Source: Ichthyophthirius multifiliis (lineage: Eukaryota > Ciliophora > Oligohymenophorea > Hymenostomatida). Taken from it: 64,000 nucleotides of DNA. The notes beneath the pieces are model-generated. The model worked only from the letters and a program-made list of their open reading frames with translations. It was not told where the DNA came from and made no database searches. Shown one piece after another: positions 23,477 to 38,026 of this stretch (position 1 is its first letter; every line of letters starts with the position of its first letter). The translations under genes were made by a program, and so were the position numbers. Location of the stretch: assembly GCF_000220395.1 (NCBI RefSeq), contig NW_004086311.1:3761-67760 (forward strand), given 5' to 3'.

Positions 23477-25091
23477 TCATTTTTACTTATTTCTTAATCT
23501 TTATTTTGATAAAATTTCGTAGTTCTTTATAACTTTAAGCTCCTTTTTTGGGCTTTTTTATTTTATTATTCTAGTTTTATTTATTTATAATTCATCTTTA
23601 TTTTACTATTTAAAGTATCCAAATATTATTATTTAAATTAAGGATGAAGAATTTTAACTGCATTTTTTTTTAACTCATTAATAAGCTTTCCATGTAAATT
23701 ATTTTATACTTGTAAACTTAGTAATAAAGTTTTAAAAAACCTATGAGGCATTAATTCTTTATTTAATAAATTATGGACATTTGTTAGTAATTTATATATT
23801 ATGTTTAAATCTGTATTTGATCTTAAAGTTCTATAAACCGCTCTTATTATTTCGAAAGTTTCTTAATCTACAAACTCATGTTTAAAAAATACTGAAGATA
23901 TATCGCTTAAATCTTATAAATTACATTAAAGTTTTTTTAATTTAAATTATTATCTACATGCATTTAAAATTAACTCATCTGCTAAATTAAATTTGTCTAA
24001 ACTAATTAATAAGTGAGACATTTCCTTTTTTAAAATATAGAATATATATTTTTTTTTTTAAATACCTATATATTGTAGTTTTCAGGATTTTTTAAAAATT
24101 ATTCGCTACAAATTTTAAATAAATCTTAACAATTATAATCATTCAAAGCAAAAGTATATAAAATACTCGTTTATGCTCTAGTAGTGAAATTAAAGAATAC
24201 ATCTTTTACAAAATGATTTAAAATTTCAAGGAATTCTTTTGAAATATTCTAACTTTTAGAAAATCCTTACAAAATTTAAGAAAAATCTTTTTCTAAATTT
24301 TAAATTTAAATTTGTGATTTTTTTTCAACTAATTAACATCTTAATTTTAATGCTAATTAAACTGAAATTTTTCCATATAAATTAGAAAAATCATGCTCAG
24401 TTTAAGATCTTGAAATATTAGAAAAAGCAAAAGCAAAATTAGATAAGGAAGTAAGTGTTAATTAAGGTAAATTTTAGATTATATAATTCTCTACTTTTTA
24501 ATAAGGGAAAATTTCTTTGTAATTAATTTTATATAAATTCATTGAAAAAGATGTGACATTTTCTTAATTTTCCAATATATCTAAATTATTTGATATGTTT
24601 TCAATAATTTTATAAAAATTTTATGTTTAGTATGTATTTATTAATCTATGCTTTCTTGAGTAGGTCCATATATTATTTAAGGCTATTACATATTACTAAT
24701 TTTCTATTATTTATTCATTATTCACTATTTCATTTATGGTTTTCAAAGTTAATTATTTTATAATACTATAATATTCTTAACTGTTGTTTAGTTTTTTTAT
24801 AATTTCTAATTAACTTAATCCTTAAAGTTCATTTTTTTTAATTTCTTATTTTTTACTTAATTATTATATTTCTAGTATTTTTTCTTTGTCCTGCTTTTTT
24901 ATCTGTTTGATTTCAGTCTTTTATATTTATTTAATTGGTTTTAATTAATAATACTGCTTTTATAAATTCTATTCAATTTTACTAAATTGTTTTTTCGAGT
25001 CAACTTCAAAAGGAGAATCATTTATTTTTGAAAATAAATATTAACTATGCTTTTTAAATTAGTTTGTGAAACTTGCAATTTATTTTAACAT
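23477..25091 (-). CDS. Helical-repeat protein, probably mitochondrial RNA-binding (OPR/FASTK-like)
   Basis: Read from ATG 25091 to TGA 23477 with one clear intron near 24010-24070. The N-terminus MLKQIASFTNQFKKHSQYLF is a plausible mitochondrial presequence. A Lys/Glu/Gln-rich coiled coil follows (KKQDKEKILEIQQLSKKQE), then repeated ~35-residue alpha-helical units: ALNNIWTYSRKHRLINTYQ, LPQLTLTSLSNFAFAFSNIS, FSQILQGFSKSQNISKEFLE, RAQTSILYTFALNDYNCQDL, and after the intron EMSHLLISLDKFNLADELIL and FEIIRAVYRTLRSNTDLNII. The 'LxxLxxxAFAFS' style is that of octotricopeptide/FASTK-type repeats found in organellar RNA-processing factors. I saw no RAP domain; the C-terminus ends Lys-rich (KSPKKELKVIKNYEILSKQ). 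The specific role is unknown. Confidence 0.55.
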
Positions 25092-25531
25092 TTATATTAA
25101 AGGATATTTATGAATAATGTTATACTTTTACTTGCTTTATATATTTATAAATAAATTAAAGATTAATTTAGTATAGGTTATAAATAATAATTTATATTTT
25201 TTTAAATATATAATTGAATTCTTAATATAAAATAAAATTTGATAAAAAAAGAAAAATATGTATATTATATATATTAAAAAAATAGATATTTAATCTATAA
25301 ATGTATTTATGCATTTTTATTAATACATATATATAATATATTATTTATAGCAATTATTGCTTCCAAATTAAAAAAATAATAATATAAAAAACACAGGATA
25401 TTTTATTTTTATAATAGTTAATAATGCCATAATTGTATATATAAATAAATATTTTAAAAAAAATATTTTTAAATTATTCTATCTTTGCAAAATAAAAAAA
25501 ATAAAAAATAAAAAATTATTTTAATTTTTCT
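25092..25531. other. AT-rich spacer
   Basis: About 440 bp between two minus-strand genes: promoter side of the helical-repeat gene and 3' side of ATP synthase alpha. No features seen. Confidence 0.45.
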
Positions 25532-27822
<2,291 letters not shown>

Positions 27823-29390
27823 TTTATTTTTATATATATTAAAATATTTTTTTTTTTAATTTAATTATATAAATATAAGATTTTTTTAAAAAAAAAATTA
27901 ATTATAAATAAAAAAAATTTTCCTTAAATATTTTATAAAATATATTTTTTATTTTTATAATTTTATTTAAATATGTATTATATAATTATATAATATTTAT
28001 AAATTATATAATTTTTATTTTTTAATTTTCTTTCTTTTATTTATTTAATTTAATTTTTTTTATTTGTATACTATTAATTTTAATTTAATAATTTTTATCG
28101 TAATTATAAAATTTATAAAATATTTATTTTTATCTTATAAATAAATATATATTATTTTTAATCTTATATTTATATATATATATATATATTTTAATATAAT
28201 TAATTTAATCATTTTTAAATATAAATTTTTTTAAAGACTTAATTTTTAAAGAACATTTTAATATAAATTTTAAATATACATTTTTTTATTAATCTATAAT
28301 ATCTTTTACTAAAATATAATTAATTTGTATTTTCTAAAAAAGCGGCTATTTTGTATAATTTAAAAAAATATTATTTTAAATTAAAATTAAAAAATTAAGC
28401 AATGTTCATTAATTCTTTAATTTTATTTTGTGTATTAATTAATTTTTTTTGTAATTATTAATATTTTCACTTATATTTTATATTTAGAAATCGTATTAAT
28501 TCTTTATTATATTTAGATTAGATGATTACTTTTTAATTTATTTTGATTTTACTAATTAATTATATTCTTTATATTTTATTATTATAAACTAAATTAAATT
28601 AATATCTTAAAGTAGTAAAACTAATTTAAAACATACTAAACTTTAATGATTATAAAATCTATTATATTTAATAGGAAATTTTGTATATATAATCCAATTA
28701 ATAATTATTTAATTACATATCATAATTTAATATCTGATTTTTATTAATTGCTTAAAAATTTCTATTTTTAACTAAACTAATATTATTATAAAAGTATTTA
28801 TATAATTTTTAATATAAATAATTAAAAATTAAAATTGTAAATTATGTTTTATAATTATTTTAATTTCGCTTTATATTTAATATCTGAAACAAATAAAATT
28901 AATATAAAAAAAAAATCATTCATTTGTTTATTAAAATATATCTAAATTAAATTAAAAAATATTAAAATTTTAATTATTATTAGTAAATAGATTTTTTAAA
29001 ATAAAAACATAAAAAAACAATTAATTTATTTAAAGTTTTTTTAAATTATTATTAATTAAGATTGTCATTGTTTTTTGAAACTAAAGATAAAAAATTCATT
29101 AAAATCTAAGATTTTTTTGTTTAGAAAAAAAAAGGATAATAAAAATATATTTAAATATAAAGTATCAAAACTTTAAATTTATAATTATAATAAATTATAT
29201 TTATAAATTGATTTCATAAGTATAAAAAAAAAAATATATAAAATTCTTAATTATAATATAGTGTTAAACTTAATAGAATATTTTAAATAAAATATTTTTT
29301 AAAAAAAAAATTACATTAATTTGAAAATATAAAAATAAAAAATTAAAATATATATATTTTATAAATTTCATATAATTATTAGAAATAAAA

Positions 29391-29461
<71 letters not shown>

Positions 29462-29509
29462 TTTTATTTTATTATATTTAAAGAATAATTTTTTTTTATA
29501 TTTTTGTTT
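27823..29509. other. Large AT-rich spacer
   Basis: About 1.7 kb between two minus-strand genes. Apart from the TA repeat at 29391-29459 I see only A/T runs; no frame on either strand has protein-like composition. Confidence 0.5.
29391..29459. repeat. (TA)n microsatellite just 3' of DRG2
   Basis: About 70 bp of TA repeat with single-base interruptions (ATTA, TACA), ending 51 bp from the DRG2 stop codon, probably in or just past its 3' untranslated region. Confidence 0.9.
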
Positions 29510-30724
29510 TCATTTTTTCTTTTTTTCTTCCTGTGTTTTTTTTTTCATATCTTTTGCTTCTTTTTTAACATTTTTTTTTTCTTCTACAATAATCGTTTTC
29601 GATTCTTTAGCCCCTCCAGCCCCAGTTTTTTTATATATTTATAAAACATCTTCATCAGTTAAAGGATGATTTAGTCCAACTTTTTAAGGCATAAACTTTG
29701 TACTTTTACCCCATACCATTCCAAAATTAAAATCTTTAACTAAATCTCTATGTATCTATTCAACTGCTGATTTAACTGTACACCCATTTCTTCCTTAAGT
29801 AAGAATAAGAGGATCTCCTAAATCCGGAAAATAGCCTTTTTTTTTCGTGTATACTCTAATAAGCCCAAGCATTTCCCATATTTTTTCTAATAAATAATCG
29901 AAATTTAGTTTATACTAACATGAAATAACCACATTATTAGCTTATCTTGCTATAAGATCGACTTCTTCTATAGAAATAGTATCTATTTTATTATATACAT
30001 AAAGACATTTTACATATTTTCTGTTTCCTTCAATACTATCTATAATATCATCAATTGTAACATCTTGTCTACATAGAATAGTAGCATTATGTATTTTATA
30101 TTCTTAAAAGATGTTTTTTACGGCTTTTTCATCTATTCTCGTTAATTAACAAGTTGATATTAATTTTACTCCTCCGGTTTTATTTATTGTTACAGTTATA
30201 TCAGGTTTTTCTTAATTTAAACGAATTCCTACTTTTTCTAATTCGTGTGTTAGTTTTTATTTATGTTCTTCACTTTTAGATGCTTCTAGTACCATTAATA
30301 CTAAATCTGAAGCCTTTGCTACTGCTATTACTTAACGACCTCTTCCTCTTCCATCAGCAGCGCCTTCTATAATACCAGGAAGATCCAAAAGTTGTATCTT
30401 TGTGTCTCTGTAATGAATAACTCCGGGAATACAAGTTAATGTTGTAAATTCATAGGCTGCGGCTAAACTTTCAGTGTCTGTAATTGAATTCAATAATGTT
30501 GATTTACCTACTGATGGAAAACCTATCATACATACACGGGCATTACCATATTTTTAAACTTCGAAACCTTCACCTTTGGGACCTTTTGATGTTGGCTCAA
30601 GAAGCTCAGTACGATATTTTGCTAATTTTGCTTTTAGTAAACCTAAGTGATATTCTGTAGCCTTATTCTTTTGGGTTCTGGCCATTTCTTCTTCTATATC
30701 TTTTATTTTTTCGAGAACACCCAT
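29510..30724 (-). CDS. DRG2: Developmentally regulated GTP-binding protein 2 (DRG2)
   Basis: Intronless 404-residue frame from ATG 30724 to TGA 29510. It begins [20 protein letters not shown] and [20 protein letters not shown], matching DRG2 rather than DRG1. G1 is [12 protein letters not shown] (residues 68-79), switch II/G3 is [20 protein letters not shown], and the G4 motif is YNKID. DRG2-type markers [10 protein letters not shown] and [15 protein letters not shown] are present. The C-terminal TGS domain is intact ([20 protein letters not shown]). A Lys-rich extension of about 30 residues follows where most DRG2 proteins stop soon after the TGS domain. DRG GTPases bind translating ribosomes, DRG2 normally together with an RWDD1-type partner. 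Confidence 0.95.
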
Positions 30725-33417
30725 TTTTTTTTTTTACTTAATTTTGTCTTTTTTTCTTCTTATATAAATAATATATTTTAAGTTTCTATTTAGATATATT
30801 ATAAAATTTATATTTGCTTTTTAATTATTTGATCTTCATATACTTTTTTAATGTATATAATTGATTATTTTAATTAATAATAAATTAATTATATATTAAT
30901 AATAATTTAAATATATTTAAATTATAAATAAAAATAGTGTTTATTATATTTATACTAATTTTATTTATATTAATTAAAAATTCATATGAATATAAAAAAT
31001 CAAAGTGTTTCATTAAATTTATTATATATAAATTAAAATAGTTTATGTAAAATAATTTAAAATTAAATATGATATTTTTAATATTATATTTAAAAATTAA
31101 TATTAATTTAAAAAAAAATATTAATTTTTAATTTAAATTATTTTTATATTATTTATCTATTAAATGAAAGAGTTTATATAAATATTTTAAATTTATATAA
31201 GTAAAATCAATTTATAAAGGAAATTAATATTTATTATATGGTTAAATATAATTTAGATTTAATATTTCTAAATCTAAAAATAATAATATGCACCATAACA
31301 AATATGACTAATAAATAGTATAATTATAAAAATGAAAAAAAGTTAATTAAATAAACTATTAAAAAAAAATCTAATAAAGTAACAGATAGGAATATTTAAA
31401 TTAATATATATAAATTAATTAAACAGAAATAAAATAAAATAAATAAAAAGTTTTTAAATAAATAAAATAAATAATAAACTACAATAAAAATAAATAAATT
31501 AAAGGGTATTAATTATAAATTAAATAATAGTAATATTTTAATATAAAAATATATTTTCAATATTATAATGTGTATAAAATAAATAAATAATACGATTATA
31601 AATACAAATCGATAAATATTTAAAAATAAGATTAAATTTAATTATTATCACGAAGATTACATGTTTAAATACATATTATATAAACACATTTATTTTAAAG
31701 TTGCTTAATTTATAACTTTAAAATCAAAAAAAAACCTTATCTAAAATAAATTTAATAAGATTTAGAAATAGAATAAAAAAAAAATTAAATAAAGTATAAA
31801 AAATAAAATTTCAAAAGGACAAAATATCAAGACTTTAAAAATTAATAACTTAAACGTTAAAAATAATATAATAAAAATAATATAGAAATGAAAATATATA
31901 TTTTATATAATATTAATAAAAATTATAATAATAATAAATATATTGGAAAAAAAAAAAAAAACATAAAGAAAATTAATGATAAATAAAAGCTATAAATTAA
32001 AAAAATACTAATATTTTTATAAATAAATAAATAAAAATATAACTAATAGCAAAGCATGAATAAAAAAATAATGTATATTATTTAATATGTTTATATATTA
32101 AAATAATAATTTATTAATATAAAAAACTATATAATTTTATTTATTATAATAATTTTTTTTTAAAAAAAGAATAAAATAGTTATTAAATAAAAAAATTAAA
32201 ATATAATAAAAATAATATCTATTACAAAAAAAATAAAATTAGAAATAAAATAAATATAATGACAAATACCTTTAATTATGATTTAAATAAAAAAAAATTA
32301 AAGAAAAAAGATATAAAAAATATTAATAATAAATTCATAAAAATAAAAATTAATAAATTATTAATTAAAAAAATAAAAAACAAAAATAATTTAAAAATAT
32401 AATAAAAAAATAAATATGTAAAATTATATATGTATATAAATATATATTAATATAAAATAAAAAATATAATTATATATATATAAATATAAAATTTTTTTTT
32501 TTTTTAATCTAATAATTTTTTTTTTTTTTTTAAATTTAATTTTTAAAAATATATTTACTTAAAAATTCATTTTTTTAAAAATTTTATATTATTTCTTAAT
32601 TATATATTCTCTTTAATTTTTATATTTTAATATTTAATCTTAATTTATTTTATAAAATTAAAATAAAAATATATTATAGAATATTTTTTTTTTTATTTAT
32701 TAATAAAATTTATAGAAAAATTAATAAAATATATATATTTTTTTTAATTTTAATTATATTATTTATAGCCTGAATAAATTTTATTTATTAGGATTATATA
32801 TTCTTTTAAACTAAAAATGCTTTAAAATATTTTAATTCATAATAAAAATTTTAAATATTTATTTATATTTTTATTTATTATAATTTTTATGTTTAGTTTA
32901 TTTTTATATTATATATATATACCATATAAATTAAATTTTTTTAAAATATTTAAAAATTTACCGTTTCCAATAGTGTTTATAATACCAATTCAGAAAAAAA
33001 AAATATTTTAAAGTTTTGAAGAAGAATAATATTTATTAATAATTTTTTTATATAATTTTTTTTACACATATATTATTTATTTTAATATTAATTTTTAATA
33101 AAAGTAATTTATAAATATAATTACTTTAAAAAAAATTTTGTATAAATTCACTGAAGCATATATATGGTTTATATATATATATATATTTTTTTTTTCAGTT
33201 TTATAAAGTTTTTTTTTAATTTTTTTCTAAAACGAATAGTTTTACTTATATCAATTTATTAATTTATTTTTATATTTATTGTAAAAAAAACATTTAAAAA
33301 CGCCTCCTTAAAGTTATAAATAAAAATAAAGAAAAAAAAAAAAAGATAATTCAAAAAAAGAAATTATTAAATAATAAAAAAATAAAAAACTCATATTACA
33401 TTATAAAAAATATTAAA
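30725..33417. other. Large AT-rich spacer with a G-poor, A-rich block
   Basis: About 2.7 kb without a convincing gene. The plus strand is strongly A-rich from about 31200 to 32470 and then T-rich to about 33230. A frame without TGA covers roughly 31330-31980 (MKKSQLNKLLKKNLIKQQ...), but it has almost no G and no varied amino acids. TGA is rare by chance in such sequence, so I do not call it a gene. Confidence 0.5.
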
Positions 33418-34488
33418 ATGAATAAATAACTTTAAATCGTTTTTCTATGTTTGTCTATATTTTTAATTTGTCAAGCTACAGAAACATAAACAGAAACAGA
33501 AAGTTAAGATTTACACAAAACATTTGAAAAAGCCGTAAATAAATAAAAAATATATATATAAAAAATAATATTATATAAAGTTAGAAAATAATTAAAATCC
33601 GTCTGTTGAAAATTTATTGCAATTAAAAAATCTCAAAGGATAAGTATATTTAATTGATTAAATATATTAAAGTATATTAGAATTAAAAACTAATGTTGAA
33701 AATGATAAATAAGCTCTTAAAATTATGGTTAATAATGACAATTAAAAATCTTAAAGCAGTATTGAAGAAAAATCAGTAAAATTGAGAATATTGAATGGAT
33801 AACTTGTTGTTTTATAATAAAAATTAATAGCTTTATAAGACGAAAGATTAAAAATAAGTAATATTTATACTTAAGATAATTAAAATTATATTGAAAGAAG
33901 AACTAAATAAACTGAATTATAAAATTATATTAATGAATTAATTATTTAAATAAATAACCTTAAATTTGAATAAATTGCATAAACTTTACTTTAAGAAAAT
34001 GTTTTTGCTGAATTGAAAAACAAAGGAAAAGGAAACCCTATTTTTGCAATGGTTTAATTAGCAAAAATTTTCAATGAGGGTGATAGAGAAAAACTTTTTT
34101 AACACTTAAATGCTCTTAAAAATGCAGTCTAAGAAACATTAAGACTTGATTAAGAAAAAGAAAACTCGAATTTAAGTCTTTATTAAAATCTAACTAACAG
34201 TTTAGATAATATTCTTATTCCTACTACTATAAGACAAATAAAAGAAATCTAAGATTTAATTGTTATACTAGAAGCAGAAATAGCAAAGCTCAACGAAAGA
34301 ATAAAAATAGTTAACAAAGAATAAGAATATGCTGATGGTTTAAGGTATTTTATTATAACTTTTGCATTTATTAATTTAATATTTTTATTAGGGATAGGGT
34401 ACTTGGAAATACTAAATAAGCTCTTAGTCTAACTGAAACAAATAAAGAAAATTTATCAAAAGCAGAGATTATAATAACTAGAAAATGA
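33418..34488 (+). CDS. Secreted coiled-coil protein, granule lattice / trichocyst-matrix-like
   Basis: ATG 33418 starts MNKQLQIVFLCLSIFLICQA, a signal peptide with a plausible cleavage after CQA. Acidic and coiled-coil sequence follows (TETESQDLHKTFEKAVN), then after two introns (ends near 33581 and 33670) SSIEEKSVKLRILNGQLVVL, NYIERRTKQTELQNYINELI, KNKGKGNPIFAMVQLAKIFN and EIQDLIVILEAEIAKLNERI. A final exon after a 47-nt intron near 34346-34392 ends at TGA 34488. A signal peptide plus long Glu/Gln/Lys coiled coils with an embedded 'NPIFAMVQ' block is the layout of Tetrahymena Grl mucocyst proteins and Paramecium trichocyst matrix proteins, which are processed and crystallise in dense-core granules. 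The family assignment is by architecture and not proven. Confidence 0.6.
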
Positions 34489-35386
34489 AAGAAAAATAAA
34501 GAAAATATAATAAGAATAATAAATAAAATATTATATATTTTTATTTAGTCTTCTTTATAAATTACATATATTTTTAAAATATAAAAATAAAAATTTATAA
34601 AATATAAAAAAATATTAAAAATAATTTTTGATAATTAATTTTAATTAATTATTAATTTTTGTTATTTTTTATTAATATAAAATTTATATTAAATCTAATA
34701 TAATCTTTTATAAAATATTAAAATAATAACATTTATACATTTTTATTTAATTTATTTTATTTTGATAATTATTTTTACTAATAAACTAAAAAGTAAATAA
34801 TCTTTAATTTATTAAATAAAAAAAATTGAATATTATAAAATATATATAAATAAAAAAATATAGAAAAAAGATATATATAAATATATTAATATATATATAT
34901 ATATATATAGATATATATTTATTTATATATATATATATATATTTTATATATATTTTTTTATTTATTCTATTTTATATTATCTTATTTTTTTTACTTTTTT
35001 TTATTATTTATTTATAAATATCTTATTTTTTTTATTTAAAAATACTATTTTAGACGTTAAAAATTCTTTTATCTAAAATAATTTATTTTATTTTCTCATT
35101 TTTTTTTAATTTTTATTTTATTTTTTAAAGAATCTTTATTTTATTTCTATAATTCTTTTAAATTATTTTTATTTATAATATTATTTAATTTTATATTTAT
35201 ATATATTAAAAGATTTTTTTTTATTTTCTTCATTCTACATTTTAATTTTTTTTTTTATTTTTACAAAAGCCATTTAATTTATTACATAAGAAATTTTTAA
35301 AATATTTTTTACTAATTTAATACTATTCTTTTTATTTATATATTTTTAATTAGATATTATTTTTCGAATTATTTTTTTAAATAAAA
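34489..35386. other. AT-rich spacer
   Basis: About 900 bp, T-rich on the plus strand from 34950 on. It contains the TA repeat listed separately. The minus strand reads Lys/Asn/Ile-rich without any recognised motif. Confidence 0.4.
34871..34953. repeat. (TA)n microsatellite
   Basis: Interrupted TA dinucleotide repeat of about 80 bp in the spacer 3' of the granule-lattice-like gene. Confidence 0.9.
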
Positions 35387-35674
35387 TCAGATTTATCTCT
35401 TTTTCTTTTTAAATTACATGAAATCAATTTTATTATTTTAGTTTATTTTTATTTAAGTCCTAAAAAATTTTATTTTTTTAATTTTATTTGCAATTGTTTT
35501 ATTAACTATAAATATATTTTTATGTTTTGTATATTTTTATTTCAAAATCTTTATTTATTTAAGCTATTCTTATATTTATTGTTATCTTATTTAAATTTAA
35601 GATAAATAATTTTTTGTTTAATATTTTATTATTTTATTATGTAATACATATTTGATTTTTATTTATTTCTCCAT
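35387..35674 (-). CDS. Possible small basic ORF (95 aa), doubtful
   Basis: Intact frame from ATG 35674 to TGA 35387: MEKQIKIKYVLHNKIIKYQT, a Gln-rich helix (IRQQQIQEQLKQIKILKQKY), and a basic end (FMQFKKKKRQI). Composition is limited to Ile, Lys, Gln, Asn and Tyr, as expected from random AT-rich DNA, but the start and stop are both in place and the helix would be amphipathic. No family recognised; it may be non-coding. Confidence 0.2.
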
Positions 35675-35699
35675 AAAAAAAATATTGAAAATCGATTTT

Positions 35700-37950
35700 T
35701 TATTATGATTCTATAAGGATATGATTAAAATATATTAGAAAAAACATTTGGGAAAAGGAAGAGTATGGCAAAGTTTATAATAAATATTTTATATTTAATT
35801 TATTATTGATATAATTTTTTATTTTATTTCTAATAAACATATTTTTAATAAATATAAATTAAGTATCAAAAATATTTTAATTAAATAAAAAAAAAATAGA
35901 GGGAGAAATGAAATAAGTTATCAAATTTTTATATTTATTTTGCAATTTTATTTGAGTAACCTTAGCTAAGCGAAGACACGCGGGTATTAAAAAAAATTAA
36001 TATTTTAATAAAAAACAATAAATATTTAATTTAAATTTGTTAAATAATAGTATAATTATTAAAAAAAAATATTTTATCAAATTATCCTAAAATTAATATG
36101 TTTTCTTATGCTTTCTATTTTCACCTAAAATAAAGTTTTTTTGATTATTATAATTAATATGAATATTTAATTTTAATTTTTTTTTACAAAACTGAAAGTT
36201 AGGTAAGTATAGGCATATATAAAAAGTATATATATTAATTTTAAATTATCATTTTCTTAAATAGTACTTTACCACATAAGTGTCAAATAATAATATTTAA
36301 TATGAAAAAATAATCTAAAATAAAAATGTTATTGTTAAGAAATAATAAGAATTTATTATATGTATTTTTAAATATATAAAAAATAAATCATAGAATTAAA
36401 ATATTATTCTTTTGTTTTATAAAATTTATATAAATAGTAATAAAAAATAATTACTTTAAAATTCTAATATAAAAAATCTCTTTTTTAATTCATATATGCA
36501 AATATTAAATAATAAAAATAAAATAAAAAATATTAAAATATTTGAATGCTATAATTAAATGGGATTTATATTATTATTAGTTTGTATTGTTTTTTTTTAT
36601 CTGTAATTTTTTTTATAAACTCAATATATAAAAAAAAGTGAGAAAAAACAGATAGATAATATTAATTTTTTTGGATTGACTTTATAAAAAAATAAAGGAA
36701 AAATTAAAAAGCCATATAAAAATATATTTATTTTTAAAATTTTATAAAATGATTTTTAATAAATATAATGAAAAATAAAAAATAAAATATTTATGGGTGA
36801 ATATAAAAAATATAAATATAATTTAATTTGTATAATAAAAATTAAGAAAATGTTACTATAATATAAAAAAAGAAGGGTTATTTATATGTATTAAATTAAC
36901 TTTTTAATGGTAGTTCAATTTAAAATAAATTTAAATTGCTAATTTTTTGTTTTACGTTTTTAATACATTTATATATTTATTTATAGATTCTTAAAGAAAT
37001 ATATAACAATATACTTGATTTATTATAAAATTTTTCAAATAGTAATTTTAATTATATAATGATATTTATGTTAAAAAATTTATAAATTAAGTTTTTATTA
37101 AAAAAATAAGAAAACATTTACTATTTTCTTTATTTATAGAAAAAAATAAATAAAGAAAAATATGAAATAATATTAATCAGACTGGGTTTCTATTTTTCAA
37201 TCGAATTTTAATATTTTGGTTGATTTTACCTTTTAGCTGACTATTTATAGTATAAAAATTAATTTTATAGCCAATAAACTATTTTATGATTGAACATTGT
37301 ATTTTTTATAATATGAATATATTTATTAATAAGTCTAAATAAAAAAAAAATATTTAATGGGTAAGTAAACTAATAAATTTTTAATATACGGACGGAACAA
37401 AAAAAAAATTAAATAAAATATATTTATTAAATTATTTTTCATTAATTATATTTAGAAAATAAGATATTAATTATAATTACTATATTAATATAAATTGTAT
37501 TTGTTTAATGTAAAATTTTTTATTAAAATTACCATACCTAATGAATTTAATATTTCTAATATATTTTGATTTTATATAAATCATTGATTTTTAATTTAAA
37601 TTACGATTATTTATAATAAACTAAGCTTTTATACAAAATTTTGGCTTTTAAATCTTTTTTAGATTCAAATTCAATTTTTATTTTTGCCAAAAAATTTTGA
37701 ATAAATTTAAAATCTTTTTTTATATAATATTCATATTTTAAAATATTAATTTTGTTATAAATTCATTAATATTTATAATTTTTTTTAAATATTAGACATG
37801 TGTCTATTTTAAGTAAAAATTAAGCTTTAAAGAATCTCTAAAATACTTGATAATATAAAAGAGAAATATAAATTATTTATTTGGTGTATAAATTTAAAAT
37901 TTTATAATATAAAGGCGGATATCTATATTTAATTTTTTCTCTCTTTCTTA
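35700..37950 (+). pseudogene. Probable decaying protein kinase gene
   Basis: Kinase-like pieces occur in the right order on the plus strand but in different frames. Near 35734-35782 ILEKTFGK is followed, after apparent single-A insertions, by EYGKVYN, a Gly-loop. Near 35902-35925 GEMKQVIKF is a possible beta-3 with its Lys. Near 35948-35990 FEQPQLSEDTRVLKKI could be helix C. At 36085-36190 YPKINMFSYAFYFHLKQ and YEYLILIFFYKTES fit beta-4, beta-5 and the hinge, and a strong donor GTAAGTAT follows at 36203. Near 37200-37250 SNFNILVDFTFQLTIY recalls the stretch from the catalytic loop to DFG, and near 37905-37940 YNIKADIYIQ recalls the ADIWSLG region. No HRD, DFG or APE triplet survives intact and no single splice pattern restores them. 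The first half is moderately convincing and the second half weak. Confidence 0.35.
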
Positions 37951-38026
37951 ATATAATATATATTTTTTGAAAATATTTTATTTTATTTTTTAAAAAAATA
38001 AAAAAATATATATATATATAAAAAAA

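Noticed and set aside
31330-31980. Long plus-strand frame without TGA
   Set aside because: TGA is rare by chance in G-poor DNA; the peptide is nearly all Lys, Ile, Asn, Gln and Leu with no motif.
36060-36209. Minus-strand ATACTTACCTAACT resembling the U1 snRNA 5' end
   Set aside because: No GC-paired stem-loops or Sm site follow. On the plus strand the same bases form a perfect 5' splice site, a simpler explanation.
37176-37260. Resemblance to U5 snRNA (CTGGGTTTCT, CAATCG, CCTTTTAG)
   Set aside because: The loop spacing is wrong, the pairing 3' arm is missing and no clear Sm site follows; a kinase-remnant reading is also possible.
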